Assembly (NCBI GenBank): GCA_035610365.1
Contig: CM069432.1
Coordinates: 17,813,473-17,877,472 of the forward strand
Source: Aquatica leii
Taxonomy: Eukaryota > Arthropoda > Insecta > Coleoptera > Lampyridae
DNA length: 64,000 nt
Reading direction: 5' to 3'
Part shown: positions 34,643 to 46,465 of the stretch, piece by piece
Position numbering within the stretch: the stretch's first letter is position 1
How the letters are laid out: each line of letters opens with the position of its first letter
Program-made: the position numbers and the translations under genes
Notes under the pieces: generated by a model
Databases searched by the model: none
Seen by the model: only the letters and a program-made list of their open reading frames with translations
Told to the model about the DNA's origin: nothing

Positions 34643-34945
34643 GAACCTCCTACAAAGGGCAACAGGAAGAAAGTTGACAGGACAGGGAGATTAGGAGCTT
34701 CGCGATATTCACTTTTAATTCCGGGTTTTGAATTACGATAATCGATAGTATTAGCGGTTGTAGCACACACGACGACAATTCTAATACAACTGCTTCACAT
34801 CAACGAGTTGTCGAAGGTCGACAATTGCTATCAATTTTTCTGTTATTATATTAATAATGGCAGTTCCTCGACCATCAGTAAAGAATAATTAAATGATGTA
34901 ACAACAAAAAAAATTCAATTAAATAAAAAATAACTTGCCCGACCA
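34643..34945 (-). repeat. BEL/Pao 5' LTR, truncated (303 bp)
   Basis: Matches 26662-26965 of the 3' LTR with about nine substitutions and a small indel in an A-rich run. It lacks the 67 bases corresponding to 26595-26661, so its inner end is lost to the same deletion that removed the primer site and gag. GTCAT follows at 34946-34950. Confidence 0.85.
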
Positions 34946-34950
34946 GTCAT

Positions 34951-35517
34951 TATCTATTTTAACAAATTTCAGAAAATTTGGGAAAAGTGTCGCTAGCTAG
35001 CCGCATACTTCAAAAGAAAAAAAATAAATTGTAAGCATTGTGTTTCAGATAGTCCGGCTCTGGTCTACTCCTTAATAGACGTGTCTTTAACTAGAGGTAA
35101 ATAAATCTAAATTACGCGCAAAGTGGGAAGAGTAAATAAGCGCATAAGGGCTGAATAGTGAAGCCGGCAAGCTGTGGATGTAGATACATTACAACATAAT
35201 ATCTAAATTAGTAGAGACAAAAAATCCGTTAAATAAGTGTTAAATAGGTTAAAGATAAGTACGTGCGAGGCGAGTTAAAACAGTGAAGGAAAAATAAAGA
35301 ATAGAGTCGGATTTAATAAATGCTGTAAACTGAAGAAATAAAAGTTGGTACTAGAATAGAAAGTTAGAGCAGTAAAGAAGAGGGCTAACCATATATCCAG
35401 ACGTAAACAAAAAAGAGAGACGCATTTAATAATATTTGTGAACGAAAGAAATATCCGGAAATATCTTTTGATACTAGAACTGGAAAAAGAAGATTGAGAG
35501 GAAAAAATAATAACAAG
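34951..35517. other. Non-coding, A-rich, probably LINE leader
   Basis: No open frame is recognised. The rising A content and the following coiled-coil frame suggest the 5' region of the A-rich LINE remnant, but this is inferred from position only. Confidence 0.3.
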
Positions 35518-36012
35518 ATGCGGGACATGTTGAACAAGAAATTAGATCAAATAAACGGAAGAGAGGAACGAATAGAAAGAAAAATAGATACGTTATATAA
35601 AGTTAAAAAAGAAAATGAGCAAATAAAAATAGATAACCAACAACTTAGAGCAAAAATAGAGCAACAGTAATTGAGAATGGAAAAACTAGAATGAAAATAT
35701 AGAAGAAGATGATAAGATAAAAGTAAGTCGCAGATAAAAGAGAACGTAAAGACGGTACTAGGGGAAATGAATATACTAATAGTAATAGAGGAAGACGTGG
35801 TGGAGATAAGAAGAGTTGGAAAACAACAAAAAGGAATAAAAGCTAGACCAATTATAACTGAATTAAAGAATATGGCAACAGATGGAAGTATTGAAAGCAA
35901 CAAACAAACTGAGAGGAACCAAAATATATTTAGTGACACGAAAGATGTAGATAAGAAAGTCTTTCACAAACTAATTTATTTTATATACGAAATGAACATG
36001 AAATACACTTAA
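35518..36012 (+). pseudogene. A-rich LINE ORF1 remnant
   Basis: ATG at 35518 opens a 50-residue coiled-coil-like frame (MRDMLNKKLDQINGREERI, heptads of charged residues) ended by TAA near 35668. After two more stops a frame to 36012 contains VVEIRRVGKQQKGIKARPI, like the RRM-type core found in LINE ORF1 proteins. The very A-rich sense strand matches the remnant at 39800-42320, so both may be pieces of one element. Confidence 0.5.
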
Positions 36013-36049
36013 AAGATAAAATGTTAACTAAAACAAACTAACATTGGTA

Positions 36050-39000
36050 ATGTAAACTGAATACCGAATTTTTTGTGTTTCACTAAAGTTCTACTGACAT
36101 TCCTTTTTTTTTCACCCGCCCCGCGTGTCTCCACACACGCCAAAGTTACCACTACATAGCCTCCCCAAATTTTTAAGTGTCTAGGAAACGACTTGGAAAT
36201 TTGTCCTTCCGTCCACTTCTAATAGTATGGGTGGTGACTTGGTTTTGGAGATGTTGGCGTACGGTAGGTTCAACAAAAACTTCTTGTGGTAGATCGACTA
36301 CTGTGTTGGTATCTGCAGACAATGGAATGAGTGATTCTGAATTTTCAATGAATGCAGGTTTGAGTCGATTAGTGCTCACATTAACTATTTATGGACAATT
36401 TGAAGAATTTCGGACCTCTTTTAATGATAGTACAGGGTCCTTCATATGGTTTTGTTAGAGATGTCTTGACTTTGTCGACACGGACAAATGCATGTGTTGC
36501 TGTAGGCAGATCTCCATGTACGAATGGCTGTAGGTCGATGTGATGTATTGGCTTGGTAGGTCGGAGTTGGTTCATCAATTCATTCAGTTTTTTTACAAAT
36601 TCATCTTATGGTATTGATTCTGTTGGAGATATAAATTCTCCAGGAAGACGAAGAGTACATCCAAACGTTAACTCAGCTGTAGAAGCGTTTAAATCTTCTT
36701 TGTAGGCTGTTCATAACCCCAATAACACTAATGGTAGTTTTGATGATCAGATCAGATGATTCCTAGGCCATTAAGGCAGCCTTTAAGGTACGGTTTCGTT
36801 TGCTTGTGGATGATATTCGGTTGTATGGATGTGTTGTATTTCAAGTAACTTGTTAAGTTGGATGAAGAGTGATGATTCGAACTGGCGTCCTTGATCGGTT
36901 CTGATGCAAAACGGAATGCCGAAGCGTGAAATCCAGTTCGTGATTAGTGCGTGGGAAACTACCTCAGCTGTTTGATCAGGGATTAGCACTGCTTTCGGCC
37001 AAGGAGTATAGCGGTCAATTATGGTTAAACAGTATTGTTGGTTTTGGCACAATGGAAACTTTATGATGTCGATATTTATATGCTCGAATCGACAATCATG
37101 CAAGTCATATTGACCCAATAATGAATGATTGTGACGGATCACTTTTGATGATTGACAAGCGGTACATGACTTCACAAACTTCTTAACATCCTTGCTAATG
37201 TATGGCCAAACAAATCGTTGTCGCACAATCTTGTTTGTTGTTGGAATTCCAGGATGTGATAAACAATGCAGGGTCTCTGGAACAAAAGAGCGAATATTCT
37301 GCGTTGAGGTATCGGCCCAAATTTTTAAATTTGAGTCTGGAAGGTTGATTTGCTTGAGATCTAGCGCTGTGTGCGATTGTAACAAGGCTTGTAACTCAGG
37401 ATCATTTTCTTGATGGGTAGCTCTTTCTTGGTTGATCACTTGATAAGTGTCTATTACAGAAATTCTTGACAGCATATCGGCGATAAAGTTCGAAGCGCCA
37501 GAAACATGTTGAATATCTGTCGAAAATTGACTGATAAAATTCAGCTGGCGACTGCGTCTTGTATTTTCTTTTCTATCTGCTATTGGCGTTTTCTTGGGTT
37601 GGAAGGAAAACACTAGAGATTTTTGATCGGTGTATATAGTGAAGTTTCGGCCTTTTAGCATATGGTGGAAATGTTGGTAAATTGCGGTTAATTCGCGATC
37701 ATAAGCGGGCTTCGGTGAGAGCTTTGCTGTAGAAACCAAGTGGTTTTATTTGTCCGTCGACATGTTGATGCAGTACGGCACCTGCACAATAGTCAGAAGC
37801 ATCGGTATGAAGTCATAGATCAGCGTCTCTGACCGGATATGGAAGACTGGCACATCTAGCTAGCTGGTGTTTACATTCATCGAATGTTTTGATTGTTTCA
37901 TCATTCTATATGATAGGTGTTTTGTCATTTTTCTTGTTGTTATGGTTATGCGTGTGGTAAAAATCGTCTATAAAAGTTCAGCGATGCGAGGAAACTTTTT
38001 AATTCTTTGGCTGTTTTCGTCAAACCAACACGGGTGATGGCCTCGACCTTAGAAGATATCGGTTTGAATCCGTGTGGTGTAATCGTGTGTCCGAAAAAAT
38101 TGATTTCAGATTTACCAAATTCACATTTTTCAATTTTTAAGACTAGGTTATTATCAGATAACAGTTTAAAGACAGTGCGAAGGTGTTTAGTAAGCTCATC
38201 TAGTGACGAGGAAGCGACAAGTATGTCGTCAATATAGACAAACACAAAATCGAGTCCAAAAAATATAGTATTTACCAGGCGTTGCATCGTTTGGGCAGCA
38301 TTACATAGTCCGAAAGGCATGGTAACGTACTAGAAGAGTCCAAACGATGTAATTACTGCGGTTGTTTGTATGTCATCTGGGTTAATTGGAACTTGATGGA
38401 ATGCACGTTTGAGGTCCATGGATGAAAATATAGTTTTTTTGTGTAGAAAATTTGCAACATCTGAGATGAAAAGCATTGGATACCTATCTTTTACGGTTTT
38501 TGTGTTTAAAAATCGGTAATCATCGCAGATTCGCCATGAACCATCTTTTTTTTTTGTGGCATGGATTGGGCTAGACTATGGTGACTTGGATGGCCAGACG
38601 ATTCCTTTTTTCATCAAGTATTCGAACTCTACTTTGACTACAGACAGTTTCTCTGTGGATAGTTGACGCGCTTTAGCATACACTGGCCTTTTAAGTTGGT
38701 TTAAGTACGTTATCAATCGGGTTGGTGATATTTGGAAATTCGTCAATCAATGATGCGTATGGTTCGGGAGGTCGCTGTTCTCTGATTGATAAAATAGAAT
38801 GATTGATTACAGTACCATTGACCTCAAGTTGAATACATCCGTCGATAAGTTTTCAACCTTTGACGTCGACGAGTAAGTTGTGGTAATTAAGAAAATCTGC
38901 TCCTATAATTGCATCAGAAACATTGGCTACGATGAAGGTCCAGATGAATTCACGCCGTAGGTTAAGTGAAATACTTAGACGTTGTTTGCCATATGTATGG

Positions 39001-39790
39001 ATTATTGAGCTGTTAGCAGCATACAATTTTCGCTGCGTGACTGTTGAACGATTGGTATTTGGAATCACGCTGAGTTGTGCGCCAGTGTCAATTATGAAGG
39101 TCCAACCACTAGTATTATCGTAGATTGATAAACGGTTTTCGCTAATTGAGGTACTGGTTGTATGCATAGTGATTTCGGCTGAGGTGTGTTCCGGGAACGA
39201 TGTGGATTGCTGAATCACCAGTGTCAAATTAGACTGAATGTTGGCTGGTGATTCAGAGCTACTTAGGTTTTTGGATCCGTTTTGCGTGCTTTGATCCACT
39301 CGTTGTATAGTTTGCAGTTAGGGAAGCAACGCTTATTTTTATGTTGCCTCTTTCCGTACTTCATGTGGTAGCGACATTCTTGATAGGATGGCGTAGTATC
39401 ACTTTGTGTCCTGCTGGCTGACCATACGACTCCGAACGACTTCGGTGGTAGCAGTTGTGGTTTCGGTTTGGTGAGCGATGGTAGTACTGAGTTTTTAGTT
39501 TTTCCAGTTCCCTCGTCAGATCATCAAGTTTTGACATTACCGAATTGTTATTGGATATTGCATTGATATTGGTATCAGTTGACTCTAGATTTTCGCAAAT
39601 CTTGTCTGCTTGTTTGGCGAGTTGTTCGAGACTCATTGTTGGAGTATTAGGAGTCGACAGTTGTGTAACCAGCAAGGTACGTGTGATGCGCGAAAGTCTA
39701 TCAAGAAAAATATTGCGGAAGATATCATTTTCCGTCTTCGCTTTAGATTTCTCATTTCAGCAAGCATAACTGATGGTTTACGGTTATTTA
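36050..39790 (-). pseudogene. CsRN1-like Gypsy retrotransposon, decayed
   Basis: Minus-strand order: gag C-terminal part (about 39786-39310: SVMLAEMRNLK, MSLEQLAKQADKICENL, then after a frame change CRYHMKYGKRQHK); protease (39299-38853, IIDTGAQLSVIP); RT (about 38730-37946, SSPIHATKKKDGSWRICDDY, MPFGLCNAAQTMQRLV, active site YIDDILVAS); RNase H and integrase (37739-36783, AYDRELTAIY, TDQKSLVF, zinc-finger HCLSHPG...CTACQSSK, INIDIIKFPL, RTDQGRQFE). The third integrase motif reads HPQANETVP then stop, so the catalytic glutamate region is lost. A C-terminal module (YEGPCTIIKRGPKFFKL; STNRLKPAF; TIRSGRKDKFPSRF) ends near 36173. There are stops in RT near 38328 and 38577 and a frame change at 37746-37946. 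The 5' part of gag and the 5' LTR are missing. A purine run near 36155-36165 could be the polypurine tract. Confidence 0.8.
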
Positions 39791-39799
39791 ATTTTTTTT

Positions 39800-42320
39800 T
39801 TTTAATAAATAACAAATATGAATGGAGAAAAGTACAACTTGAAACAAATAAGAGAAATGGAAATAGACAAAACACAAAGCACAAAAAAAAGAACAACTAG
39901 CCAAAAATCCCCAGAGAATGAGGAAGGAAACAAGTGGAGAGGAAAATCTAAAAAAAGCACGGAAATGCAAGAGTCAAAAAACTTACTATGCGAAGTAAAG
40001 GAATTCACATAAAAACGACAAAAGCAATGAACAAGGAAAAACAAATATAAATGTAAATAGTGTAAATAAAAGGAAAAATAACTAGAAAATGCAGGTAAAA
40101 ACGCATTAAAAATAATAAAAACAAAACTAAAAATAAAAATAAGAAATATAATTAAAATCAGTACGTAGAACGTAAAAACAAGCAATGGAACTTGGAAAAT
40201 ATAATATAAAAAGAGTAGCGTTACAAGGAAGTGAAAGGATAGACAAAAATAAATATACATTGTTATAATCGAGAAGAGAGAAGCAAGGACTATATGGCGT
40301 AGGATTCATATTAATAGAGAAGCTAAAAGATAACGTAATAGATTTTAAATTAATAACCGAGAGAAAGGCCTACCTGAAAATAGAATCCAAACCTTCTAAC
40401 ATATCATTATTAAATGTGTATGCGGTAACAGCAGTAGTAGATGAAAAAAAAGAGAAGTTGTAAGAAAACATAGAGGAAATAATCGAATTAATACCAAAGG
40501 AAGATTATAATAATGGTATTAGGATATTCTAATGCACAGATAAAAAAAGAAGAAAAGAAGAAAACATAGAAGAGCAATGGGCAAGAATAAAAGAATGTAT
40601 AAATAAGGTCACTGAAGATCAAATAAGACTAAAATAGAAACAAGAGTCAGATGGATTAACAACAGAAGAGAAGAAGATCAAGTTGAGTATGTAAGGTTAA
40701 GGAAGGAAGAGAATAAACGATCAAAACAAAAATGCAAACGTAAGAGTAATGGAATTAAAGATAAAAATCGAGCACTGGCTGAAAACGATGAGCAATACAT
40801 GGAGACGTAGATGAAATACTTTAAGGGATTACTGATACAAACAGAAACGGATGAGACTGAAGAGGAAGAAATAAAAACAACAAAGTAAACACCATGGAAA
40901 GAAGAGATAATAGAAATTATTAATAAAATTCAAAACGGTAAAACCCCAAGGAGGGATGGAAAAACTCAGCGCTCATAAAGTACGATAGAGGAGAATTACA
41001 TGCAAAAAATTCAGAATGATGGAAAGAATATGGAAAGAGAAAAGGATGCCGGTAAAAAGTGAATCTGGACAAATGATTACAATACACAAAAAAGGGGACC
41101 AACAACAATGTAAAAACTACACAAGACTGACATTACTCAATACCACATACAAAATCATGCCAGGAGATTAATGAATACCGCAGTGAAATTAATAGGACAA
41201 CATCGACGTGGTTTTATTAAAGAAAGATCAACGACAGACGCGATACATATAATAAGCCAGATAATAGAAAAAGCACATAAGTGTCAAAATGAAATCGAAC
41301 TCTTCTTTATAGATTTTAAACAAGCCGTGGACACAATCCAATAAACGAGTTAATAAAAGAATTAAAAGAAAAGAGAAAAGCCCCAAAATAAGAAGGCCGG
41401 TAAAAATGACAATGGAAAAAACTAAAATAAGTGTGAAAACTCAAAAAGGTGAAACAGGAGAAATCGAAACTTTGCATTGGAACACTCAGAAAAATAAACA
41501 AGAACACAGTAAGAACATATGGAAGCCAAATTATAGCATACGCGAATGACGTAGTATTGGTGGCAAAAAATCGTGCAATGATGAAAAAATCTTAAAAAAA
41601 AAGTAATGCAGGAAGGAGAAAAAATGGGGTTGAGAATTAATATGGAAAAAACAAAAATAACGAAAATAGGTAACCAAGCACAAAAAAAAACCAAAACATC
41701 ATAATGAAAGGGCTAGAAATCGAAATTGTAAATAAATTTAAATACTTAGGGGTTATGATTGCAAGTGATGGAAATAGAGATATAGAAATAAAAGATAGAA
41801 TAATGACAGGTAATAAAGCATACCAAGCAAATAAAAAAATGCTAAGGAATAAAATGCTTGGGAAGAAAACAAAAATCAACATATATAAAACAATAATTAT
41901 ACCAAATATACTGTATGGGACAGAAACAATAACAATGACAAAGAAACAGGAAGAAAAGTTTAGACTATTGGAAATTAATTTAATTTGAATAGCAATATTA
42001 GGAACTGTACGAGTAGCAGAAAATTAATACAGAAGCAGGATGACCGAAATAAAACGAGAAATAGAAGAGGATATATTAAAGAAAATAAAACAACAAAGGG
42101 CGAGATGGTTGGGACACGTATGAAGAGTTGGCAAAGACAAAATAATATTTTCGATGTTAGAATGGAATCCAGGCAGAAAGAGAAGACAGAGAAGACCAAA
42201 GTCAACATAGATAAAAGAAGTAACGAAAGACATTAGAAGAGCTGGAATTAATGAGTGGAAGTCTAAAGTAATAGATAGAAAAAAAGTGGAACAAAATATG
42301 TAAGAAAATAGAGTAGTAGA
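39800..42320 (+). pseudogene. A-rich RTE-like LINE remnant
   Basis: The sense strand is extremely rich in A. Fragments in order: an ORF1-like basic stretch (39818-40012); weak endonuclease pieces (GVGFILIEKLKDNVIDF, near 40295-40350); RT pieces RRGFIKERSTTDAIHIISQ (near 41210-41260) and IELFFIDFKQAVDTI; AYANDVVLVAKNRAM (catalytic box changed from YADD, near 41540); KYLGVMIASDGNRDIEIKDR in a 94-residue frame (41704-41988); and a C-terminal WLGHV-type domain (near 42105) ending in KSKVIDRKKWN near 42290. The palm region between 41350 and 41480 is partly deleted. The motif set is that of RTE-type LINEs. Confidence 0.75.
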
Positions 42321-42402
42321 AGAGTACCAACCGAAAGTTTACAATTATTGTCTGTGATCTATACCTCTTTAACTCTGCCTATGACAGAACTGGGAGGATT
42401 GA

Positions 42403-42436
42403 GTAGCTCAGTGACGTCATAGCCGGTTCCAAGCCC
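42403..42436 (+). promoter_or_regulatory. tRNA-like A/B box motifs in an RTE 5' region
   Basis: TAGCTCAGTGA at about 42404 resembles a Pol III A box, and GGTTCCAAGCCC at 42425-42436 resembles a B box with one mismatch. They are closer together than in true tRNA genes. They lie at the start of a new RTE-like copy, and no cloverleaf is apparent. Confidence 0.35.
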
Positions 42437-42589
42437 GGATAAAAGAGGAGGGTTTCAAGTGAGGCTAGCGACCTGGTTGGGAAAAAAAACAAATGCTCCT
42501 AGAACCAATAGCTTGGCCTCGGAACTGACTGGATTTAATAATGACAACACGGCGAGAACAAGGAATAAGCGAATAAGGAAACCAACTAT

Positions 42590-43258
42590 ACTTAGAATTG
42601 GATGCTGGAATGTTACATCCTTTAACAATAAAGACCAAGAAATCATACTTGAAATTAAAAGACACAAATTAGACATATGTACATCCTCCGAGACAAAAAA
42701 AAGGGCTAAAGAAACAGCAAATATGGAAACCACATTCTAATATACAGCGGCAAGCATAAACATGAAAGAGCAACATCAGGGGTTGGCATATTGATACATG
42801 AAAGAGATGAAAACCAAATCAGCAATACAAGATACATTAGTGACAGAATACTCCAGATGACAATCGAATTACAAAAATTAAGACTAACGTATATAATAAG
42901 TATCTATGCACCCGATACTTGCAAACCACAGGCGGAGATAGAATTATTTTACTAGACCTTACCAACAGTCTTAGACAATATACCGAATGAAGATGAAACA
43001 ATAATCTTAGGGGATTTTAATGCAAGAGTAGGCGATGAAATTATACCTGGTATCAAAAACCGATTTAACGAAGAAATAATTAATGAGAGTGGCGTACAAA
43101 TGATACAACTCTGCATACAAGTTGAACTAAGAATTAATAATATTTTCTATCCACATAAACCACAACATAATTACACCTTCGAAAACACACGAGGACAAAG
43201 ATCAACAATAGACTACGTAATCACAAATAAAAATATTCACCCGAAAAGGATTCAGGAT
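42590..43258 (+). pseudogene. RTE-like LINE endonuclease, 5' half
   Basis: A second RTE-like copy starts just after the previous one ends. Endonuclease motifs: RIGCWNVTSFNNKDQEI (near 42596), ICTSSETKK, then after a frame change VGILIHERDENQ, YIISIYAPDT, TIILGDFNARVGDE (near 43008) and RSTIDYVITNKN (near 43200-43230). The frame carries stops near 42738 and 42953. The gene is interrupted at 43258 by a Penelope-like element and resumes at 44734. Confidence 0.8.
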
Positions 43259-43319
43259 ACTAACATTAGAATCTCTTCCGAGTTTGGACCGTGTCATATT
43301 TGCAACCGAAGCTGCCAAC

Positions 43320-43351
43320 GTTTCGCCCACTTTCGTAACGGGCTTTATCAG
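43320..43351 (-). ncRNA. Hammerhead-ribozyme-like core (degenerate copy)
   Basis: On the minus strand CTGATAA, a GCCC...GGGC stem and GAAAC occur in the order and spacing of a hammerhead core. Position 6 of CTGATGA is A instead of G, which would disable cleavage. The better copy is at 62494-62525. Confidence 0.4.
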
Positions 43352-43669
43352 GGCGTGAGATAAATCGCAAAACTCAAACAAGCAATTGAAATCTAACTAA
43401 GAACTTCTCAAAAGTTAGTTTATCTACTTGTGAAACAAGCCATAACCTAAACTCTGAAAAGGTAAGAAAGAAAACGATAACCTGAAAAAGTAAACAAAAA
43501 TCTAACAAAGAACCACTACCGAGGTAGGTAATCAACTTGTGAACCAAGCCAGATTCTAAACTCCGTAGAAGTGACTTAAGAAGAAATAGTATCCGTATTT
43601 AAAGGAAAAGGATCGTCACGGATGGTTGAGCTCGACCCTGATTGGGTTACGGTTGCTAGGGGGCGTGCT

Positions 43670-44330
43670 TTTGAAAAAATGACTAATAACCGGGAACCAA
43701 AGAGGGGATAGTTCGAAACCATGATCGCGATTGAAGTCATTAGGGTGTTTGATGATTTCTATGCTTTCTCGGAATTTCCTGTTAAGAATGGGGATTTGGC
43801 AACCAACGTAACATTATCAGAATCTATCTTGTGACCTGTAGTAAAATGATGTTCAGCGACCGCAGACTTGGAAGTATACCTTTTCCTTATACCGATCGTG
43901 TTCTGAAATGCGAGTAATGACGGAACGACCGGTTTCACCAATGTAGACTAAACCACAAGAACAGGGAATTTGGTATACACCTTGAGATGAAAGTGTAGGA
44001 AATTTGTCTTTGGGAGAAGGAAGAATCTGAGAGATTTTGCCTGTCGAGTTGAATATCGGTTTAATACCATTCTTACGAAGGAGTTTCCTTATTTGATCTG
44101 TAACCTTGTGAATGTAGGGTAAAAAGGCCAATTTCGGGTTGGATTCGGGAGTAGAAATGTCCCAGTACGTGGATGTAAACGACGATTAATAACTCTATGA
44201 ATATCTCGATTTACATAACCATTGTTCACTAAGGTTGGGTGGGTTTGCGATAAACAGAATGGCCCAGACGTCCGTCGGGCTTACGAGTCACAAGAACGTC
44301 AAGAAATGGAAGAGAACCCAATCAGGGTCG
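43670..44330 (-). pseudogene. Penelope-like RT end and GIY-YIG endonuclease
   Basis: Reading down from 44330: LPFLDVLVTRKPDGRLGHSV (end of a Penelope RT), then after frame changes GYVNRDIHRVINRRLHPRTG, PYIHKVTDQIRKLL, and the GIY-YIG domain GVYQIPCSCGLVYIGETGRS with ITRISEHDR. After one more frame change KRYTSKSAVAEHHFTTGHK follows, ending with a stop at 43759. The GIY-YIG nuclease makes the target nick. The RT is mostly deleted and at least three frame changes are present, so the copy is inactive. Confidence 0.85.
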
Positions 44331-44733
44331 AGCACAACCATCCGTGACGATCCTTTTCCTTTAAGTACGGAGACTATTTCTTCTGAAGTCACTTCTACGG
44401 AGTTTAGAATCTGGCTTGGTTCACAAGTTGATTACCTAACTCGGTAGTGGTTCTTTGTTAGATTTTCGTTTGCTTTTTCAGGTTATCGTTTTCTTTCTTA
44501 CCTTTTCAGAGTTTAGGTTATGGCTTGTTTCACAAGTGGATAACCTAACTTTTGAGAAGTTCTTAGTTAGATTTCGATTGCTTGTTTGAGTTTTGCGATT
44601 TATCCCCCTTACGAAAGTGGGCGAAACGTTGGCAGCTTCGGTGGCAAATATGACACGGTCCAAATCCGGAAGACATTCTAATGTTAGTATAGATTCCGGC
44701 CGTGGAAGCCTTTGCTATTATAGGATTCAGGAT

Positions 44734-44890
44734 GTTAGATCGCTAGCCTCAGCAAATGCAGGAAGAAACCACCATCTTGTAATGACAAAAATGCGAACAA
44801 TCATGCAAAGATTTCATAACAAACTCATCGAGGAAATCCCTATCAAACGACTCGACGTTCAAAAAAATTTCAAAAAAATTATAGCATGCT
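44734..44890 (+). pseudogene. RTE-like LINE endonuclease, continuation after insertion
   Basis: The frame VRSLASANAGRNHHLVMTKM continues the endonuclease end (the usual D..R....SDHH/NHHL region) that was cut at 43258. It reads to a stop near 44890. No RT follows, so this RTE copy is truncated. Confidence 0.7.
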
Positions 44891-46322
44891 AGGAAGTGAA
44901 TACAAACGTGTACATATCACTTCAAAATGGTTTTATGACAACATAACCTTAAAAAAATATGTAAACATTCCTTCATCATTCCTTATAGGACAGTCGTGTG
45001 GTGACCAGAAGTAATAAAAACGGCCCTATAGTAAAATACGTGAAAAACCACGCAGGTTCCCGTTGCAAGAAGCTATTAAATATTAGGTTTAAACGCGTTC
45101 ACGTTCTGTTTTCTTTGGTTTTTGTGTATTAATCACGCCGGAGAAATTTACTTTTTTTATTCCGGATTTGATTACAGAGTTTGATGCAAATTAGCAATTA
45201 TATATTAAGTTATACAATTGTTACGTGCATAAATTTAAATAATGCACTACCCTGTTCATTGATTTAATTAAAATTACTTTTCTATTTCTCGACGCCATCT
45301 ATCGGGTTCGTTGGTCCCTTCGTATGGAAAAGACGATGGACTGTCATTCTGACTTTAACATCGTTCACGATATAACATATGTCTGCGTGAATTAAAAATC
45401 GTTTTCTTAAAACATCCACGTGTTGTGACACAATTGGTAATAAAAGTATTCTTATTTAACTAATTTAATTCACGCAGGGTAAGTGGCTTTTATTCTATTT
45501 TTTATTAAAGGTAATTTTTATGTCTTTTCGTTAGCGCCATGTGCTTCCTCCTAAGTATGGGTGTTCTTGTCTTAGTTTAAAATCTACAAGGAAAAATTAT
45601 AATCGGAAACTGTAGACTTAAGAACGCTTCGATACAAGGGCAGAATTTCTATGCGGAGGCAATTAATACCGTTAATTAATATCATCTTGTTCGGGAGAGC
45701 CTAAGTACCGGACACGATTGAATTTCTCTTCATAGGCAATAAATTAATACCATCGTAGACGAAAAGACATTGTAACAGCATACGATAAGTTTTGGTTCTA
45801 TTACTATCTTTTAAATGTTTCTTTTACCTGTTGTAGTTTGTGAGTCGCCAGGTAGACACGATTATTTTCAGGAAGTTTGATTACAGGAAGCCAGTAAGAA
45901 AACGTTTTCTAAAGGTACACCTGAATCTTGGTAAGTCAATTTTTGATTTTAATTATTGTGAGGAAACGTTCGACTTGATTTGCTTCTTATTATTGTTGCT
46001 CAATTAGTTAAAGTAAATTACTATCGCATGCTGATTACGTCAACTGTCAATTATTACTATTATTAATATAATTTACTGACGATGATTTTTTATATGTTCA
46101 GATGGTTACGCTTTTGCTTTAAGTGTGGTGTAAGTTGCCGATACTTCTGTTATTTTACTACTACATATATTTGTACTCGGACTAAAATTATTCATTGTTA
46201 TCCTATCCAATTATCTTGTAATTGTTATTGATTCAAATTTTAATCTATTTATTCTTCTAGAGTAATTAAAATGCAATTGTTGTTAACGATTTGGTTTCTT
46301 TCTGCGTTCCCTCTAACTTTAT
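44891..46322. other. Non-coding stretch
   Basis: No gene is recognised. An ACGCCATCTATCGGG segment near 45290 and paired TTAATTAAT stretches near 45660-45760 look LTR-like, but I find no partner copies in the window. Confidence 0.25.
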
Positions 46323-46463
46323 GAACCTAAAACGTCGTTACAAGCTTGGACCGTCTGTCTTGATCGAGGCAGAAGTGTTAATTATAAAAGATCTGGCGCC
46401 CTTAATTATTATTCACTTGAACCTCACCTATCTCCGATTATGTGAGTTTGCCGTGCAAGGCAA
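46323..46463 (-). repeat. Dispersed repeat, copy 3 (inverted, partial)
   Basis: The reverse complement matches the first 150 bases of the repeats at 19085 and 22330, including the TATAAAAGATCTGGCGCCC block. Similarity stops abruptly at GTGCAAGG near 46463, where a Penelope GIY-YIG fragment begins. Confidence 0.65.
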
Positions 46464-46465
46464 AT

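Larger units (their letters stand above)
26595..34945 (-). mobile_element. BEL/Pao LTR retrotransposon, 5'-deleted, with nested LINE
   Basis: The element is bounded by the 5-bp direct repeat GTCAT (26590-26594 and 34946-34950). The left (3') LTR is complete and the right (5') LTR is truncated. A polypurine tract precedes the 3' LTR. The pol gene between them has BEL-type protease, RT, RNase H and integrase in the expected order on the minus strand. Gag, the start of protease, the primer site and the last 67 bases of the 5' LTR are gone in one deletion. A LINE occupies 29216-33165 inside pol. About nine substitutions separate roughly 303 bases of shared LTR. Confidence 0.9.
43259..44721. mobile_element. 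Penelope-like element insertion with inverted ends
   Basis: The insertion is flanked by the 12-bp direct repeat AGGATTCAGGAT (43247-43258 and 44722-44733), and the RTE endonuclease reads on across it once the insert is set aside. Inside, the minus strand encodes Penelope RT and GIY-YIG fragments (43670-44330). The terminal segments, about 43260-43640 and 44330-44690, are inverted copies of one another. Inverted terminal arrangements of this kind are known for Penelope elements. Confidence 0.85.

Noticed and set aside
39633-42208. Minus-strand F/L/S-rich frames opposite the A-rich LINE remnant
   Set aside because: Same cause: A-rich coding sequence read backwards. No signal peptide plus domain order that would suggest a gene.
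42403-42436. tRNA gene
   Set aside because: A/B-box-like motifs are present, but spacing is too short and no acceptor stem or anticodon arm can be folded.
44590-44650. Third possible hammerhead motif in the inverted Penelope end
   Set aside because: GAAAC and the stem remain, but the CTGATGA half is missing, so it cannot form the core.
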